A DNA stretch of 34,557 bases, from assembly GCA_026996895.1 (NCBI GenBank), contig JALWJX010000105.1:1-34557 (forward strand), in the 5' to 3' direction. A model generated the notes under the pieces. It was given only the letters and a program-made list of their open reading frames with translations. It ran no database searches and had not been told where the DNA came from. Shown here piece after piece: positions 19,390 through 28,321 of the stretch (position 1 is its first letter; every line of letters starts with the position of its first letter). The position numbers were made by a program, and so were the translations under genes. Origin of the DNA: Candidatus Kapaibacterium sp. GTDB lineage: Bacteria; Bacteroidota; Ignavibacteria; Kapaibacteriales; WFXC01.

Positions 19390-21402
19390 CTACCAGTTGA
19401 GAGACATTTTCAGGAAAAATGTTCGTCCCCAGCTCACCGGACGGGGTGGCGGCGTTGTTTGCCCCCGCCGAAGTTTGACCAGCGTATCGTTGACCAGGCG
19501 CACATCCAGCGCGTTGGAAACACCCGTGCTGAGCAGAACTTTTCCGTCCCAGAAGGTTCGGGCAATACCGAAGTCCACCAGGGTATAGGGATCGATAGAT
19601 CCCGCTTTGACCTCGTGTTTGCGAGTGTCAATGAGATAGCCTGGTGTTTTACCCACATATCGACATTGTGCCCACGCGGTAGAGGCAATCCACGGAACCC
19701 ATTGGTGGAGTACAGCCGTTACATCTGGCGAATAGCTGTACGGTTCAATCCCTTCGTATTCTTCTACTCCGTCGTTACTCCGACCAGTAATGGCGAAGCC
19801 GATTCGGAAAAGCGTTGTCGGAGACTGCAATCGGAAATTGATTTCGCCACCGTGTGTCCGGTATGTTGCCCGATTGCGGTATGTAATGGTATCTCCGCTG
19901 GGGGTTGGCACACGTTCAATCAAATCAGTGATGGAATTGAAGAATCCCCGAATTTGAGCTTCAATGTTCCAGTTGCTTCCCTGGGTATTCCATCGAAGTT
20001 GTACAGAAAGATGTTGTGATCGCTCAGGTTGCAGGTTTTCGTTACCAACGATTTCATACAGGAGACGCCCCCCCCAGTAAAAGGGAAAATACAGGTATAG
20101 CTCCTTGATCGTGGGACTCCGGAACCCTTCTGCATAGGACAAATTCAGTGAGAGGGATGCCAGAGGCTGGAAATGGATATTGACCGTCGGCGTCAGAGGA
20201 ACGGCAAACGTTTTTGTCCATCCCAGGCGAACGGAAGGTTGTACAGTCAGCCACGGCTGGATCGCATATTGGGCGCTGAGAAAGATCGAGCCGTCGTAGA
20301 CGGACTGCTTTCGGTCCAGGATCCGCGCTGTTTCTAAGGTCTGATATGTCCATTCATACCCAAGATGCGCCTGCAATTGCGGCAGAAGCTGGCGGAATGT
20401 CAAAAAGCCACGGGAAAACCACGTGGCATATTCGGTCGTATCACTTCGATCATTGAGAAAGGTAGATGCATCCGTTCGCAAATCGACCTGATACACCTGC
20501 CGGCGACGCTGATACAGGGTATAAGCAGCGACGAACTGGGAGTAGATCGAAGGTGATAGATCGCCGCTGAGCGTCACCGCATTGATCCATCGCCCAGTTC
20601 GGTAGAATTCATCATATGCCGTTATATCCGTTGGCTTTTGGGGTTCCAGAGCGTTTTGCTGCTCATCCCAGACATAAAAGGAGTGAAAAGTCCCATACAG
20701 GGACCCTGCTGGAAAGCCAATGCTCAGCAGACCGGAGAATTGCGTCCGTGGGATGAAATCATATTTTCGGAGCGTTGCCTGTTCTTTCCGTCCCGGAAAA
20801 TGGTACACACCCGCAGAAGCCGCTACAGAAATTTCACCGATTCCCCACTGCGCTCCTCCGGAAATCCGGTAACTGCCACGGGAATCAATCAGCGCAGAGA
20901 GTGCGGGACGGAATCGGGCAGTTGGATACGGTATTCGGGTGATAATGTTCACCGCTCCGCCAATGGAATTCGATCCGTAGAACGTTGAAACCGGTCCTTT
21001 GATGACTTCAACCCGCTCTATCTGATGAAGCGCAATCTGGCTTAGGTCCAGAACTCCTTTGAGCCGTCCTTCGATCGGAATGCCGTTCCACAGCATCTTG
21101 ACGTGTTCGCTACCAATCCCATCGATTTCAACACCGCTTCCCTCGACATCATCATAAGCAATCCGCAAAGCAGGAAGGGAAAACAGCAGTTCTCGAACAG
21201 TAAAGGTCGATAGTGGCTGGAATTCCACTTTGGAAATGACGGAAATAGGGAAAAGCGACTTCGAATAATGGGTTGGCTCATATTGAGCTGTGACTACCAC
21301 ACTGTCGATACGGTAAATCTTTTCTGATGGCGAGGTTTGGGACCATACGATCCCACTGCCACCCAAAATCACCGCTATTGTCATCCACATCGCAGAGCGC
21401 AT
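19390..21402 (-). CDS. TonB-dependent outer-membrane receptor
   Basis: The protein (670 residues from the ATG at 21402) has an N-terminal signal peptide (MRSAMWMTIAVILGGSGIVW, then SQ), a TonB-box-like DSVVVTAQY, a plug domain to about residue 150 (VRELLFSLPALRI, VEVIKGPVSTFYGSNSIGGA, VNIITR) and a beta-barrel ending in Trp (FFLKMSLNW). The start is set by AAGGTGA 7 nt upstream and by the signal peptide. It lacks the carboxypeptidase-like extra domain of SusC receptors and is in the size range of metal, cobalamin or heme receptors. The substrate is unknown. Its place 98 nt after nirS and 9 nt before ric suggests uptake of iron, copper or heme for nitrite respiration, which is inference only. 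Confidence 0.9.
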   Translation of the reverse strand: MRSAMWMTIAVILGGSGIVWSQTSPSEKIYRIDSVVVTAQYEPTHYSKSLFPISVISKVEFQPLSTFTVRELLFSLPALRIAYDDVEGSGVEIDGIGSEHVKMLWNGIPIEGRLKGVLDLSQIALHQIERVEVIKGPVSTFYGSNSIGGAVNIITRIPYPTARFRPALSALIDSRGSYRISGGAQWGIGEISVAASAGVYHFPGRKEQATLRKYDFIPRTQFSGLLSIGFPAGSLYGTFHSFYVWDEQQNALEPQKPTDITAYDEFYRTGRWINAVTLSGDLSPSIYSQFVAAYTLYQRRRQVYQVDLRTDASTFLNDRSDTTEYATWFSRGFLTFRQLLPQLQAHLGYEWTYQTLETARILDRKQSVYDGSIFLSAQYAIQPWLTVQPSVRLGWTKTFAVPLTPTVNIHFQPLASLSLNLSYAEGFRSPTIKELYLYFPFYWGGRLLYEIVGNENLQPERSQHLSVQLRWNTQGSNWNIEAQIRGFFNSITDLIERVPTPSGDTITYRNRATYRTHGGEINFRLQSPTTLFRIGFAITGRSNDGVEEYEGIEPYSYSPDVTAVLHQWVPWIASTAWAQCRYVGKTPGYLIDTRKHEVKAGSIDPYTLVDFGIARTFWDGKVLLSTGVSNALDVRLVNDTLVKLRRGQTTPPPRPVSWGRTFFLKMSLNW

Positions 21403-21455
21403 TGTAACATCACCTTTTGGTGGAACTGGAAGCACCTTTTGTTAAGCATTCATAA

Positions 21456-21487
21456 GCAGAGTCCCCACGCAATGGTGAGGACTCTGC
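21456..21487 (-). other. Long intercistronic hairpin between nirS and the receptor gene
   Basis: On the minus strand GCAGAGTCCTCAC, loop CATTGC, GTGGGGACTCTGC form a 13-bp stem with a single G-T pair. It starts 14 nt after the nirS stop. The following TTATGAATGC has no T-tract, so strong intrinsic termination is unlikely. A stabilising or processing hairpin that raises nirS mRNA over downstream genes is plausible. Confidence 0.7.
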
Positions 21488-21500
21488 CAGATACTGCGAC

Positions 21501-23156
21501 TTAGTAAATGTCGTGTACCGTATTGTATACGTTAAAGTGTCCGGTGGGCGTTCGGACCCAATCTCCAGTAATGGTGTTTTTCAGCGTGAGCGTCTTGTCA
21601 TCATAAACTAAAATTGCGGTCACCTGATCCTTCTTGCCCCACACCGAGACCCAGACTTCATCGCCAGCTTTGTTGTATTCCAGATGGACAGCTCGGCCGG
21701 GGAATTGCTTGGGGATTTCGATGGTCTTGATTACCTCGAGGGAGTTTTTGTCGATGACAAAAATGCTCCGTTGCAGTTTGGGATCCGGGTTTAACGGTCG
21801 ATCTGCCCAGATATGGGAGGATTTGGGATGCGTTTTAATGAAGAGATTGCCACCACCTGCGCCGGGCAAATGGATTTTCTTCACCACCTGCCACGGTTTG
21901 GTTCCGTTGCCATCGGTGGGGGTTGTGATGCAGGCGATGGTGTTTTCACCCAGATGCCCGGTCAGCCACAAATTCCCGTACTTCGGATGATGGAATGTTG
22001 CTCCCCGACCCGGATGCGGACGGTTCCCGGTGGGAATGATCGCCGTCACCTTTTTCTCTTTCGCATCGATGGCAACCACTCGATTCATTGCATTGGCAGC
22101 GACTAAGAAGTACCGTTTCGTCAGATCCCAGCCGCCATCGTGCAGGAATTTTTCAGCATCTAACGCTGTAATGTCAACGCGTCCTTTGTCCAGGTTTTTG
22201 TAGTTCACAATCCAGATAATGCCGGCTTCCTTCAGGTTCACAATCCAGGATGGTTCAAAGTGTGAGGCGACAATCGAGGCGACGCGGGTTTCCCGCATAA
22301 ATTCGTTGTCGTCGTACGTGTAGCTGCTGGTCGAGATGATCTTCAGCGGTTCTAAGGTTTGCCCGTCCAGGATCACCAGGTGGGGGGGCCAATAACCGCC
22401 GACCACCACATACTTGTCCAGAAAGTCTCCTTCCGGTCCTTTGTATTTACTGGATTCCACCGAGCGGGCATCGTACGCAACTTTGATTTCCGCAACCTTG
22501 TCCGGTTTCTTCATCCACAGGTCGATCATCGTGACTTTCCCATCGCGCCCGATGGAATAGAAGTAGCGTCCGGTAGCAGAAGAGCGGAGAATGTGGACGG
22601 CAAAACCCGTGTTGACAATGCTGACCAGCTCTTTGGTATCGCCGTCGATGATGGCGACTTTACCGACATCACGAAGAATGACACCCATAAAGTTTTTCCA
22701 GTTCCGATTGTGTTCCGGCTTTTGGGGACGATCCTTCGGCTCGACATACACCTTCCAGGTTTCGTACATCTGCTCCATCCCCATTTCCGGGGGTGCCGGC
22801 GGTTCGTTGTGGAGGAATTTGATCATCAAATTGATCTCGTCTTTGGTGAGTACACCCTGTCGCCCCCAGTCCGGCATACCACCCGGCTTTCCATACATAA
22901 TGGTGTTGAACAACTGGCTATCCGGAATCGTTGCTATCCGCTCCGGTAGCAGATTCGGTCCTGTTGCTCCTTTCCGCGTGGTGCCGTGACAACCTGCACA
23001 GGTATTAAAGAAAATTTTTGATGCCTTTGCCATCTCTTCCTTGGTCATTGCATACTTGTCCTGGTCGCCAGCATTTGAAAATCCCATTATGAACAGAGCA
23101 CTGGCTGTTACCAGTATCCCGAAAACAACCGCTGATCGTTGCAAAACCTGACGCAT
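21501..23156 (-). CDS. nirS: Cytochrome cd1 nitrite reductase
   Basis: NirS reduces nitrite to nitric oxide in the periplasm. The protein (551 residues from the ATG at 23156) has a signal peptide (VVFGILVTASALFIMGF), a cytochrome c domain with CAGCH at 53-57 and Met94 as axial ligand (GGMPDWG), and an eight-bladed d1-heme propeller. His188 (FAVHI) matches the proximal d1 ligand. His339 (FLHDGGWD) and His381 (RPHPGRG) match the two catalytic distal histidines of the Pseudomonas enzyme. The end NVYNTVHDIY is the family terminus. The start is favoured by AGGG 9 nt upstream and by the promoter, which would place the ATG at 23216 at or before the transcription start. It leads the operon nirS-receptor-ric-tnaA. 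Heme d1 synthesis genes are absent from the window. Confidence 0.96.
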   Translation of the reverse strand: MRQVLQRSAVVFGILVTASALFIMGFSNAGDQDKYAMTKEEMAKASKIFFNTCAGCHGTTRKGATGPNLLPERIATIPDSQLFNTIMYGKPGGMPDWGRQGVLTKDEINLMIKFLHNEPPAPPEMGMEQMYETWKVYVEPKDRPQKPEHNRNWKNFMGVILRDVGKVAIIDGDTKELVSIVNTGFAVHILRSSATGRYFYSIGRDGKVTMIDLWMKKPDKVAEIKVAYDARSVESSKYKGPEGDFLDKYVVVGGYWPPHLVILDGQTLEPLKIISTSSYTYDDNEFMRETRVASIVASHFEPSWIVNLKEAGIIWIVNYKNLDKGRVDITALDAEKFLHDGGWDLTKRYFLVAANAMNRVVAIDAKEKKVTAIIPTGNRPHPGRGATFHHPKYGNLWLTGHLGENTIACITTPTDGNGTKPWQVVKKIHLPGAGGGNLFIKTHPKSSHIWADRPLNPDPKLQRSIFVIDKNSLEVIKTIEIPKQFPGRAVHLEYNKAGDEVWVSVWGKKDQVTAILVYDDKTLTLKNTITGDWVRTPTGHFNVYNTVHDIY

Positions 23157-23220
23157 TACTCTGATCCCTGTTTGTTTGACACTACTCATAACTACACGTG
23201 CTGTGCCGTTAAGCACATTG

Positions 23221-23251
23221 CAAATTTAAGACTTTTTCATCTTTTAAGCAA
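23221..23251 (-). promoter_or_regulatory. Bacteroidota-type promoter for the nirS operon
   Basis: On the minus strand TTG (23251-23249), a 20-nt spacer and TAAATTTG (23228-23221) fit the TTG-N19-21-TAnnTTTG pattern. The start would be near 23215, about 60 nt before the nirS ATG. The region to 23486 (330 nt without a gene) shows no FNR/DNR box of the TTGAT-N4-ATCAA type. A weak palindrome, TTTTG-N2-CAAAA at 23277-23288, lies upstream and might bind a regulator. Confidence 0.75.
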
Positions 23252-23354
23252 TAGGTGGAAAATGAAATTTCTGTCATTTTTGAGCAAAAGGTCGAGATTG
23301 ACGACAAAAGCAGCAGGTATTCAGGGGAATAGAGGGACTCTAAAACACCGGAAG

Positions 23355-23368
23355 CTGTCGAAAGACAG
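23355..23368 (+). other. GAAA-capped hairpin in the nirS/aminotransferase intergenic region
   Basis: CTGTC, loop GAAA, GACAG form a perfect 5-bp hairpin with a GNRA-type loop when read on the plus strand. It lies about 120 nt before the DegT-type gene and could be in its leader. No plus-strand promoter is recognisable nearby. A chance structure is possible. Confidence 0.3.
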
Positions 23369-23486
23369 ACAGGTTTCTCCTCTCTTGCGCTACTGATGGT
23401 CAACATATTCAAGGATGCAGGTGGTGCTGAAATTTCCCATTTCATTGCTCGTTGTAATGGCTTTTGTAGAGTCGGGCGGAAGGGTG

Positions 23487-24632
23487 ATGCAAATTCCCTT
23501 TTTGGATTTACAAACGCAGTATCAGCAGCTTGCGGAACAGCTTGAACATCGTGTTTTGCACGTCCTTCGATCGGGACAGTATATCCTGGGTCCAGAAGTC
23601 GAAGCATTTGAAAACCGGGCTGCTCAATATCTGGGGATTGCCGATGCTATTGCAGTATCCAGCGGAACAGATGCGCTATTGATGGCGTTGATGGGACTGG
23701 GTATTGGGCCCGGCGATGAAGTGCTGGTCCCGGATTTTTCGTTCGTTGCGACGGCAATGGTTGTGGTACGCGTGGGGGCAACACCGGTTTTTGTTGATGT
23801 GGAACCTAATACGTTGACCATCGACGTTCAACAGGCAGCCGCAAAGGTGACGAACAGAACGCGAGCGATCATTCCGGTCCACCTCTATGGGCAAATGGCA
23901 GATATGGATGCGGTATTGCAACTTGCTCGTGAACACGATCTATGGGTCATTGAGGATGCGGCACAGGCATTTGGGGCAGAGCACCGATCAGGCAAGAAAG
24001 CAGGAACGCTGGGCACCGTCGGGTGTTTTTCTTTTTATCCCACGAAGAACCTGGGGGCAGCGGGAGAAGCAGGACTGATTGTAACGAATGATCCAGCGCT
24101 GGCAGCACGGCTTCGTATTATCCGCAACCAGGGACAGCAACATCGGTACAACAGCACCGTGATCGGGGGAAACTTCCGGATGGATGCGGTGCAGGCAGCC
24201 ATCTTAAATGTGAAGTTACCGATGGTAGATCAATGGAATCAGCATCGGCAGCAGCTTGCTCATACGTATCGCCATTTGCTGGAGCAGATGGGATTGTTGG
24301 AACAGCCGCACCATCCTATCCGGCTGTTGAACGTTCGCTATGCTGATAGCCAGGCAGTATTTCCACACGTCTACCACCAGTTTGTGGTGCTTGCCCACCG
24401 TCGAGATGCATTACGACAATTCCTTGCACAGCAGGGCATCGAAACGCAGGTGTATTACCCTGTGCCTTTTCACCGACAGCAATGTTTTGCCCGGTATCCG
24501 TCTATTGCTGATCCATTTCCAGTGGCAGAAACCGCAGCGCAGCAGGTGTTGGCATTGCCCATTTATCCGGGGCTGCCCTTAGCAGCGCAGCAGGCGATTG
24601 TGCAAGCAATGAAACACTTCTACGATGCCTAA
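23487..24632 (+). CDS. DegT/DnrJ/EryC1-type PLP aminotransferase
   Basis: This family transfers amino groups to nucleotide-sugar ketones in the synthesis of surface polysaccharide, lipid or antibiotic sugars. The 381-residue protein starts IPFLDLQTQYQQL and contains GSGTDAL-like VSSGTDALLMAL, VLVPDFSFVATAMVV, the cofactor Asp in VIEDAAQAFGAEH, and the PLP lysine Lys187 in SFYPTKNLGAAGEAG. The conserved GGNFRMDAVQAAIL and a C-terminal YYPVPFHRQQCF follow. The ATG at 23487 (GGAAGG just upstream) fits the family start; an in-frame ATG at 23415 is less likely. No sugar-biosynthesis genes are nearby. It overlaps the next gene by 8 nt. Confidence 0.92.
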   Translation: MQIPFLDLQTQYQQLAEQLEHRVLHVLRSGQYILGPEVEAFENRAAQYLGIADAIAVSSGTDALLMALMGLGIGPGDEVLVPDFSFVATAMVVVRVGATPVFVDVEPNTLTIDVQQAAAKVTNRTRAIIPVHLYGQMADMDAVLQLAREHDLWVIEDAAQAFGAEHRSGKKAGTLGTVGCFSFYPTKNLGAAGEAGLIVTNDPALAARLRIIRNQGQQHRYNSTVIGGNFRMDAVQAAILNVKLPMVDQWNQHRQQLAHTYRHLLEQMGLLEQPHHPIRLLNVRYADSQAVFPHVYHQFVVLAHRRDALRQFLAQQGIETQVYYPVPFHRQQCFARYPSIADPFPVAETAAQQVLALPIYPGLPLAAQQAIVQAMKHFYDA

Positions 24633-25503
24633 AGGATGGGTCGGTTTGTGGTTGTTTGCTCTGGTGTTCGGTTGGGCACAGGAAGAGCCACCCAGAGTGC
24701 AGGATAGCATCTGTTTTCGGTATCAACTCCGTCCCGGCGATTCGCTGGTATACTATGTGATTGGGAGTGACAGCATTCTTACTCATGAAACTCCTCCGTT
24801 GCAGCAGCGGTGGTTTCTCCGATTGATTGTTGTCTGTGATTCAGTCGATCAACAGGGCTATTTTCATTTCCGACAGTGGATCGATAGTGTCTACAAGCAG
24901 CGATGGTACGAAGGCAGGTCCCGGTCACTGGTCATTGATACCAGCTCGCCGTGGGAACAGGTTGTTGTCCATTTTGAGATGAACGATCAGGGGTGGATTA
25001 CGGCGTACCGTTACAATGATACCTCACGTCGGATGACCAGTCCCGGTGGGATGTTTTTCCCTCGATTATGGCGTGCAGGAGCCCATGGCTGCTGGCGTTC
25101 GCACCAAAGCTGGACAACGGAGCGGTTGATCGAGCACGTTCCCGAAAATGCCTATCCCCCGCCGGCTCGCAAATACCGCACTGTGTTCACTGCTCGCTAC
25201 CGTAAAGATTCATCCTCGATTCCCATTTCCAAATGTACCTTTGCTTCGGTCATTACCCAGCAGGCGGCTGTCCCAATTGACGGGCGATCGGCAATCTTAG
25301 AAGCAACAATTTACGAGTATGGTTTCCTGATCCAGGATACTCAATGGTTTGTTCCGCGCCACCTTTATGCAACGGCACAGGCAGATTTTACCCTGTGGTT
25401 CTCTAAGAAAGACAAGCTTCAGGGCACGCATTTTACCCGCGTAAACTACTACCTTCATTTCGCACGGTTTGCACCGTCTCACAAAGGACAACGCTTCAAA
25501 TGA
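24625..25503 (+). CDS. Secreted protein of unknown function
   Basis: I do not recognise this 292-residue protein. It starts with a short signal peptide (PKGWVGLWLFALVFGWAQ) and no lipobox cysteine, so it should be exported to the periplasm or outer membrane. The rest alternates short hydrophobic and charged strands with many Trp, Tyr and Arg residues (FRYQLRPGDSLVYYVIGSD, WFLRLIVVCDSVDQQGYFHF), which suggests a beta-rich fold. It is locked between the aminotransferase gene (8-nt overlap) and the VWA-OmpA gene (ATGA overlap). A shared role with that envelope protein is likely, but it is inference. Confidence 0.8.
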   Translation: MPKGWVGLWLFALVFGWAQEEPPRVQDSICFRYQLRPGDSLVYYVIGSDSILTHETPPLQQRWFLRLIVVCDSVDQQGYFHFRQWIDSVYKQRWYEGRSRSLVIDTSSPWEQVVVHFEMNDQGWITAYRYNDTSRRMTSPGGMFFPRLWRAGAHGCWRSHQSWTTERLIEHVPENAYPPPARKYRTVFTARYRKDSSSIPISKCTFASVITQQAAVPIDGRSAILEATIYEYGFLIQDTQWFVPRHLYATAQADFTLWFSKKDKLQGTHFTRVNYYLHFARFAPSHKGQRFK

Positions 25504-26840
25504 AACTGCTTTTCTGGATTGCTACCATCACCGTTTGGTTCTATGGTGTTACAATGCTCCAGCTTTACGGACAGGATACGGTTCGCTTGCCGTCGAAGCC
25601 AGTAACCCCGGAAACGGTGTTAAAACGGGCAAAGATCAAAGCAGAAAAACGCCCATTGACCATCACCATTCGGGATGTGGATATTCGCCACTTCCCCATT
25701 ATTGGGGTTATCGTGGAAGCACTGGATCAAAAAGGGCAGCCGGTTGATACCCTTCGAGCAACCGATGTACGGATTTTTGAAAATGGCGTTGAAAAGTTGA
25801 TTCTCCGGGTTGAACGCGTCCGCATCAATCAAAAAAAACCGGTAGACTTCGTTTTTGTTCTGGACGTTACCGGCACAATGGGAGGCTACATTGAGGGGAT
25901 TCGCAAGCATTTGCAGCGCTTTACGGAAGTACTGCAACGGCGCGGTATCGACTATCGATTATCACTGGTGCTGTTTACCGATGTGGTCGAAAAAACCTAT
26001 CCTTTTACCCGAAACGTTCAGGAATTTCTCAGCTATCTCCAGAATCTAACAGCGGCAGGAGGGTTAGATGAGAAAGAAAACGCGCTGGAGGCAATGGCAG
26101 CCGCTATCCATCTTCCCCTGCGGGATAGCGCGGAGCGAGTCATTGTCCTGATCACGGATGCACCGTACCACCAGAAAGGGGAGTATGGCGCTGGTACGAC
26201 CCAGTTCACCACGCAGAGCATTATCGAGCTGCTCAAGCGTAAGCGTATTCGGGTCTTCTGCATTACGCAGCCGAAGCTGAAGGAATACTGGCAAATTGCC
26301 AGAGAAACCCGGGGAGCAGTCTTTGACATTGAGCAGCCGTTTTATGATATTCTGAACCGGTTTTCGCAGCAACTGACCACGCTCTTTGCGATCTATTACC
26401 GAACGGACAAAGAAATACCGCCAGATTCCATTGAGATTGGCATTTATGATCGTCGCACCAGACGACTGGTCAAGAAGAAAATTTCTATCATCGAAATTGG
26501 GCGGCGGCTTATCATCGAGAATTTGCTGTTTGAAACGGGCAGTGCCGCTTTGCCGGACACGGTTCCGGAGCTGGATCGCATCGCATTGTTTATGCAGCGG
26601 CATCCGAATGTAAAAATCCGGGTTGAGGGCCATACCGATGCTATTGGGAGAGCGCAATTCAATTACCGACTCTCTGTACGGCGGGCACAGGCGGTGAAAA
26701 ACTATCTGGTTGCCAGAGGTGTTGACCCCAGACGGATTTTGGTGTACGGATATGGAGAATCGCAGCCGATTGCCAGCAATGAAACAGAATTTGGCAGGCG
26801 GCTGAACCGGCGGACGGAGATTGTCATTGTGAGCAAATGA
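25500..26840 (+). CDS. VWA domain protein with C-terminal OmpA domain
   Basis: The 446-residue protein has a signal peptide (about residues 1-24), an N-terminal beta-strand segment (about 50-105) with an IVEALDQKGQPVDTLRATDV stretch, a von Willebrand A domain (about 115-300) and an OmpA-like peptidoglycan-binding domain (about 340-446). The VWA MIDAS is DVTGTM beginning at Asp122, a slight variant of DxSxS, with VIVLITDAPYH completing the site. The OmpA domain shows LLFETGSAALPD, VRVEGHTDAIG-like RVEGHTDAIG, LSVRRAQAVKNYLVARGV, GYGESQP and NRRTEIVI. It probably links a metal-dependent protein-binding module to the cell wall. It overlaps the preceding secreted protein by ATGA. Confidence 0.9.
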   Translation: MKLLFWIATITVWFYGVTMLQLYGQDTVRLPSKPVTPETVLKRAKIKAEKRPLTITIRDVDIRHFPIIGVIVEALDQKGQPVDTLRATDVRIFENGVEKLILRVERVRINQKKPVDFVFVLDVTGTMGGYIEGIRKHLQRFTEVLQRRGIDYRLSLVLFTDVVEKTYPFTRNVQEFLSYLQNLTAAGGLDEKENALEAMAAAIHLPLRDSAERVIVLITDAPYHQKGEYGAGTTQFTTQSIIELLKRKRIRVFCITQPKLKEYWQIARETRGAVFDIEQPFYDILNRFSQQLTTLFAIYYRTDKEIPPDSIEIGIYDRRTRRLVKKKISIIEIGRRLIIENLLFETGSAALPDTVPELDRIALFMQRHPNVKIRVEGHTDAIGRAQFNYRLSVRRAQAVKNYLVARGVDPRRILVYGYGESQPIASNETEFGRRLNRRTEIVIVSK

Positions 26841-26940
26841 CCCCTGCAATCTCGATGTGGATATCCGCACGATTTGCCGGGGTTATTCGTATTGATTTCA
26901 GAAAGGGAACAGTAAAACAAAAAGGGGTTGACACAGAGCG

Positions 26941-28197
26941 TTGAACGCAACATCAGAACCTGCGGTATTGGTTGGCGTTGTGACGGCGAAGCAGCAACGC
27001 CGGGATGTTGAGGAGCATCTGCAAGAGTTAGCCCTTCTGGCTGAAACAGCAGGCGCTACTGTTGTTCGCACCATCATTCAAACCCGGACCCATCCAGATC
27101 CTGCCACATTTATCGGGAAGGGCAAGGTCGAAGAACTGCGGCAGTGGCTTCAGGATCACCAGGTTCATCTGGTCATTTTTGATGATGATCTTTCCCCGTC
27201 ACAGGCGCGGAACCTGGAGCAGCAATGGGAAGCCAAGGTCATTGACCGAACACAACTGATCCTGCAAATCTTTGCCCAGCACGCCCGGACGCGCGAGGCA
27301 CGCACCCAGGTGGAATTAGCACAACTGGAATATCTCCTTCCCCGATTGACACGGATGTGGACGCACCTTTCCAAGCAGTATGGAGGCATTGGCACAAAGG
27401 GACCGGGGGAGAAACAAATTGAAATGGACCGCCGATTGTTCCGTTCTCGGATCGCCACGCTCAAGCGGAAGCTTCAGCAAATCAGCCAGCAGCGGCAGCA
27501 GCAGCGGAAAAGGCGACAGCAGTTTCTGCGATTTTCTCTGGTTGGGTATACAAATGCTGGCAAGTCAACGCTTGCCAATGTCCTGGCAAATGCCGGAGTC
27601 TATGCAGCAGACAAATTGTTTGCAACCTTAGATACCATTACCCGGAAGATTGTGCTGCCCAGCGGAAAGCCAGCACTGTTGTCCGATACCGTGGGGTTTA
27701 TCCGTAAACTACCACCTTCCCTCATTGCTTCCTTCCATTCGACCTTAGCGGAAATCGTGGAATCGGACATTTTGCTGCACGTCGTTGATATTTCTCATCC
27801 TGCTTATGAAGAGCACATTCAGGTGGTACTGGACACACTTCGGCAGTTGGGCGCCGATCAAAAGCCCATTTTGACCGTATTCAACAAGCTGGATGTACTG
27901 GAAGATCGCCAGGTACTTCCCTATGCGCTCCAGCACTATGCGCCGGCAGTTGCGGTCTCGGCTACCCGAGGCATTAACATTACCGGTTTGCTGGAAAAGA
28001 TGGATGAGATGGCAACACGTCACCAGATTGTGCTCAAACTGCACGTGCCCTATTCAGAAGCTGCCGTCATAGGACAGCTCTATGAAACGGGCTCGATTCT
28101 CCAGCGATCGGATGAAGAGCAGGGCATTCGTCTGGTCGTTCGATTACCAGCGACGCAAGCAGCGCAGTTTCAGCATTATTTGCTCCCCACCTCATAG
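26941..28197 (+). CDS. hflX: GTPase HflX
   Basis: HflX is a ribosome-associated GTPase that splits stalled or heat-damaged 70S ribosomes. The 418-residue protein has the N-terminal HflX domain with FIGKGKVEEL and FDDDLSPSQARNLE, the conserved KGPGEKQIEMDRR linker, and the G domain from about residue 198: LVGYTNAGKSTL (G1), DTVGFIRKLPP (G3), NKLD (G4). The start is a TTG at 26941, because an in-frame stop lies 12 nt upstream and no ATG precedes the conserved segment; AGGGG lies upstream at a long spacing. About 100 nt separates it from the VWA-OmpA gene. Confidence 0.95.
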   Translation: MNATSEPAVLVGVVTAKQQRRDVEEHLQELALLAETAGATVVRTIIQTRTHPDPATFIGKGKVEELRQWLQDHQVHLVIFDDDLSPSQARNLEQQWEAKVIDRTQLILQIFAQHARTREARTQVELAQLEYLLPRLTRMWTHLSKQYGGIGTKGPGEKQIEMDRRLFRSRIATLKRKLQQISQQRQQQRKRRQQFLRFSLVGYTNAGKSTLANVLANAGVYAADKLFATLDTITRKIVLPSGKPALLSDTVGFIRKLPPSLIASFHSTLAEIVESDILLHVVDISHPAYEEHIQVVLDTLRQLGADQKPILTVFNKLDVLEDRQVLPYALQHYAPAVAVSATRGINITGLLEKMDEMATRHQIVLKLHVPYSEAAVIGQLYETGSILQRSDEEQGIRLVVRLPATQAAQFQHYLLPTS

Positions 28198-28321
28198 CGG
28201 GACCGGCAGTTTGTTCATACCAACACGAGGGGACGCTGTGGAGCTTCCGTGATGCCTCTTTGCAGGAGGAATGTTATTTTCGCAGGATGTGGAAAACAAA
28301 CGAACGGGGTACGGCGCAACA

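Noticed and set aside
23139-23486. FNR/DNR-type regulator box upstream of nirS
   Set aside because: No TTGAT-N4-ATCAA-like site was found; the nearest palindrome (TTTTG-N2-CAAAA at 23277-23288) has the wrong spacing for that family.
26920-26940. E. coli-type -35 box TTGACA before hflX
   Set aside because: No -10 element follows at 16-18 nt, and the other promoters here have the Bacteroidota form.
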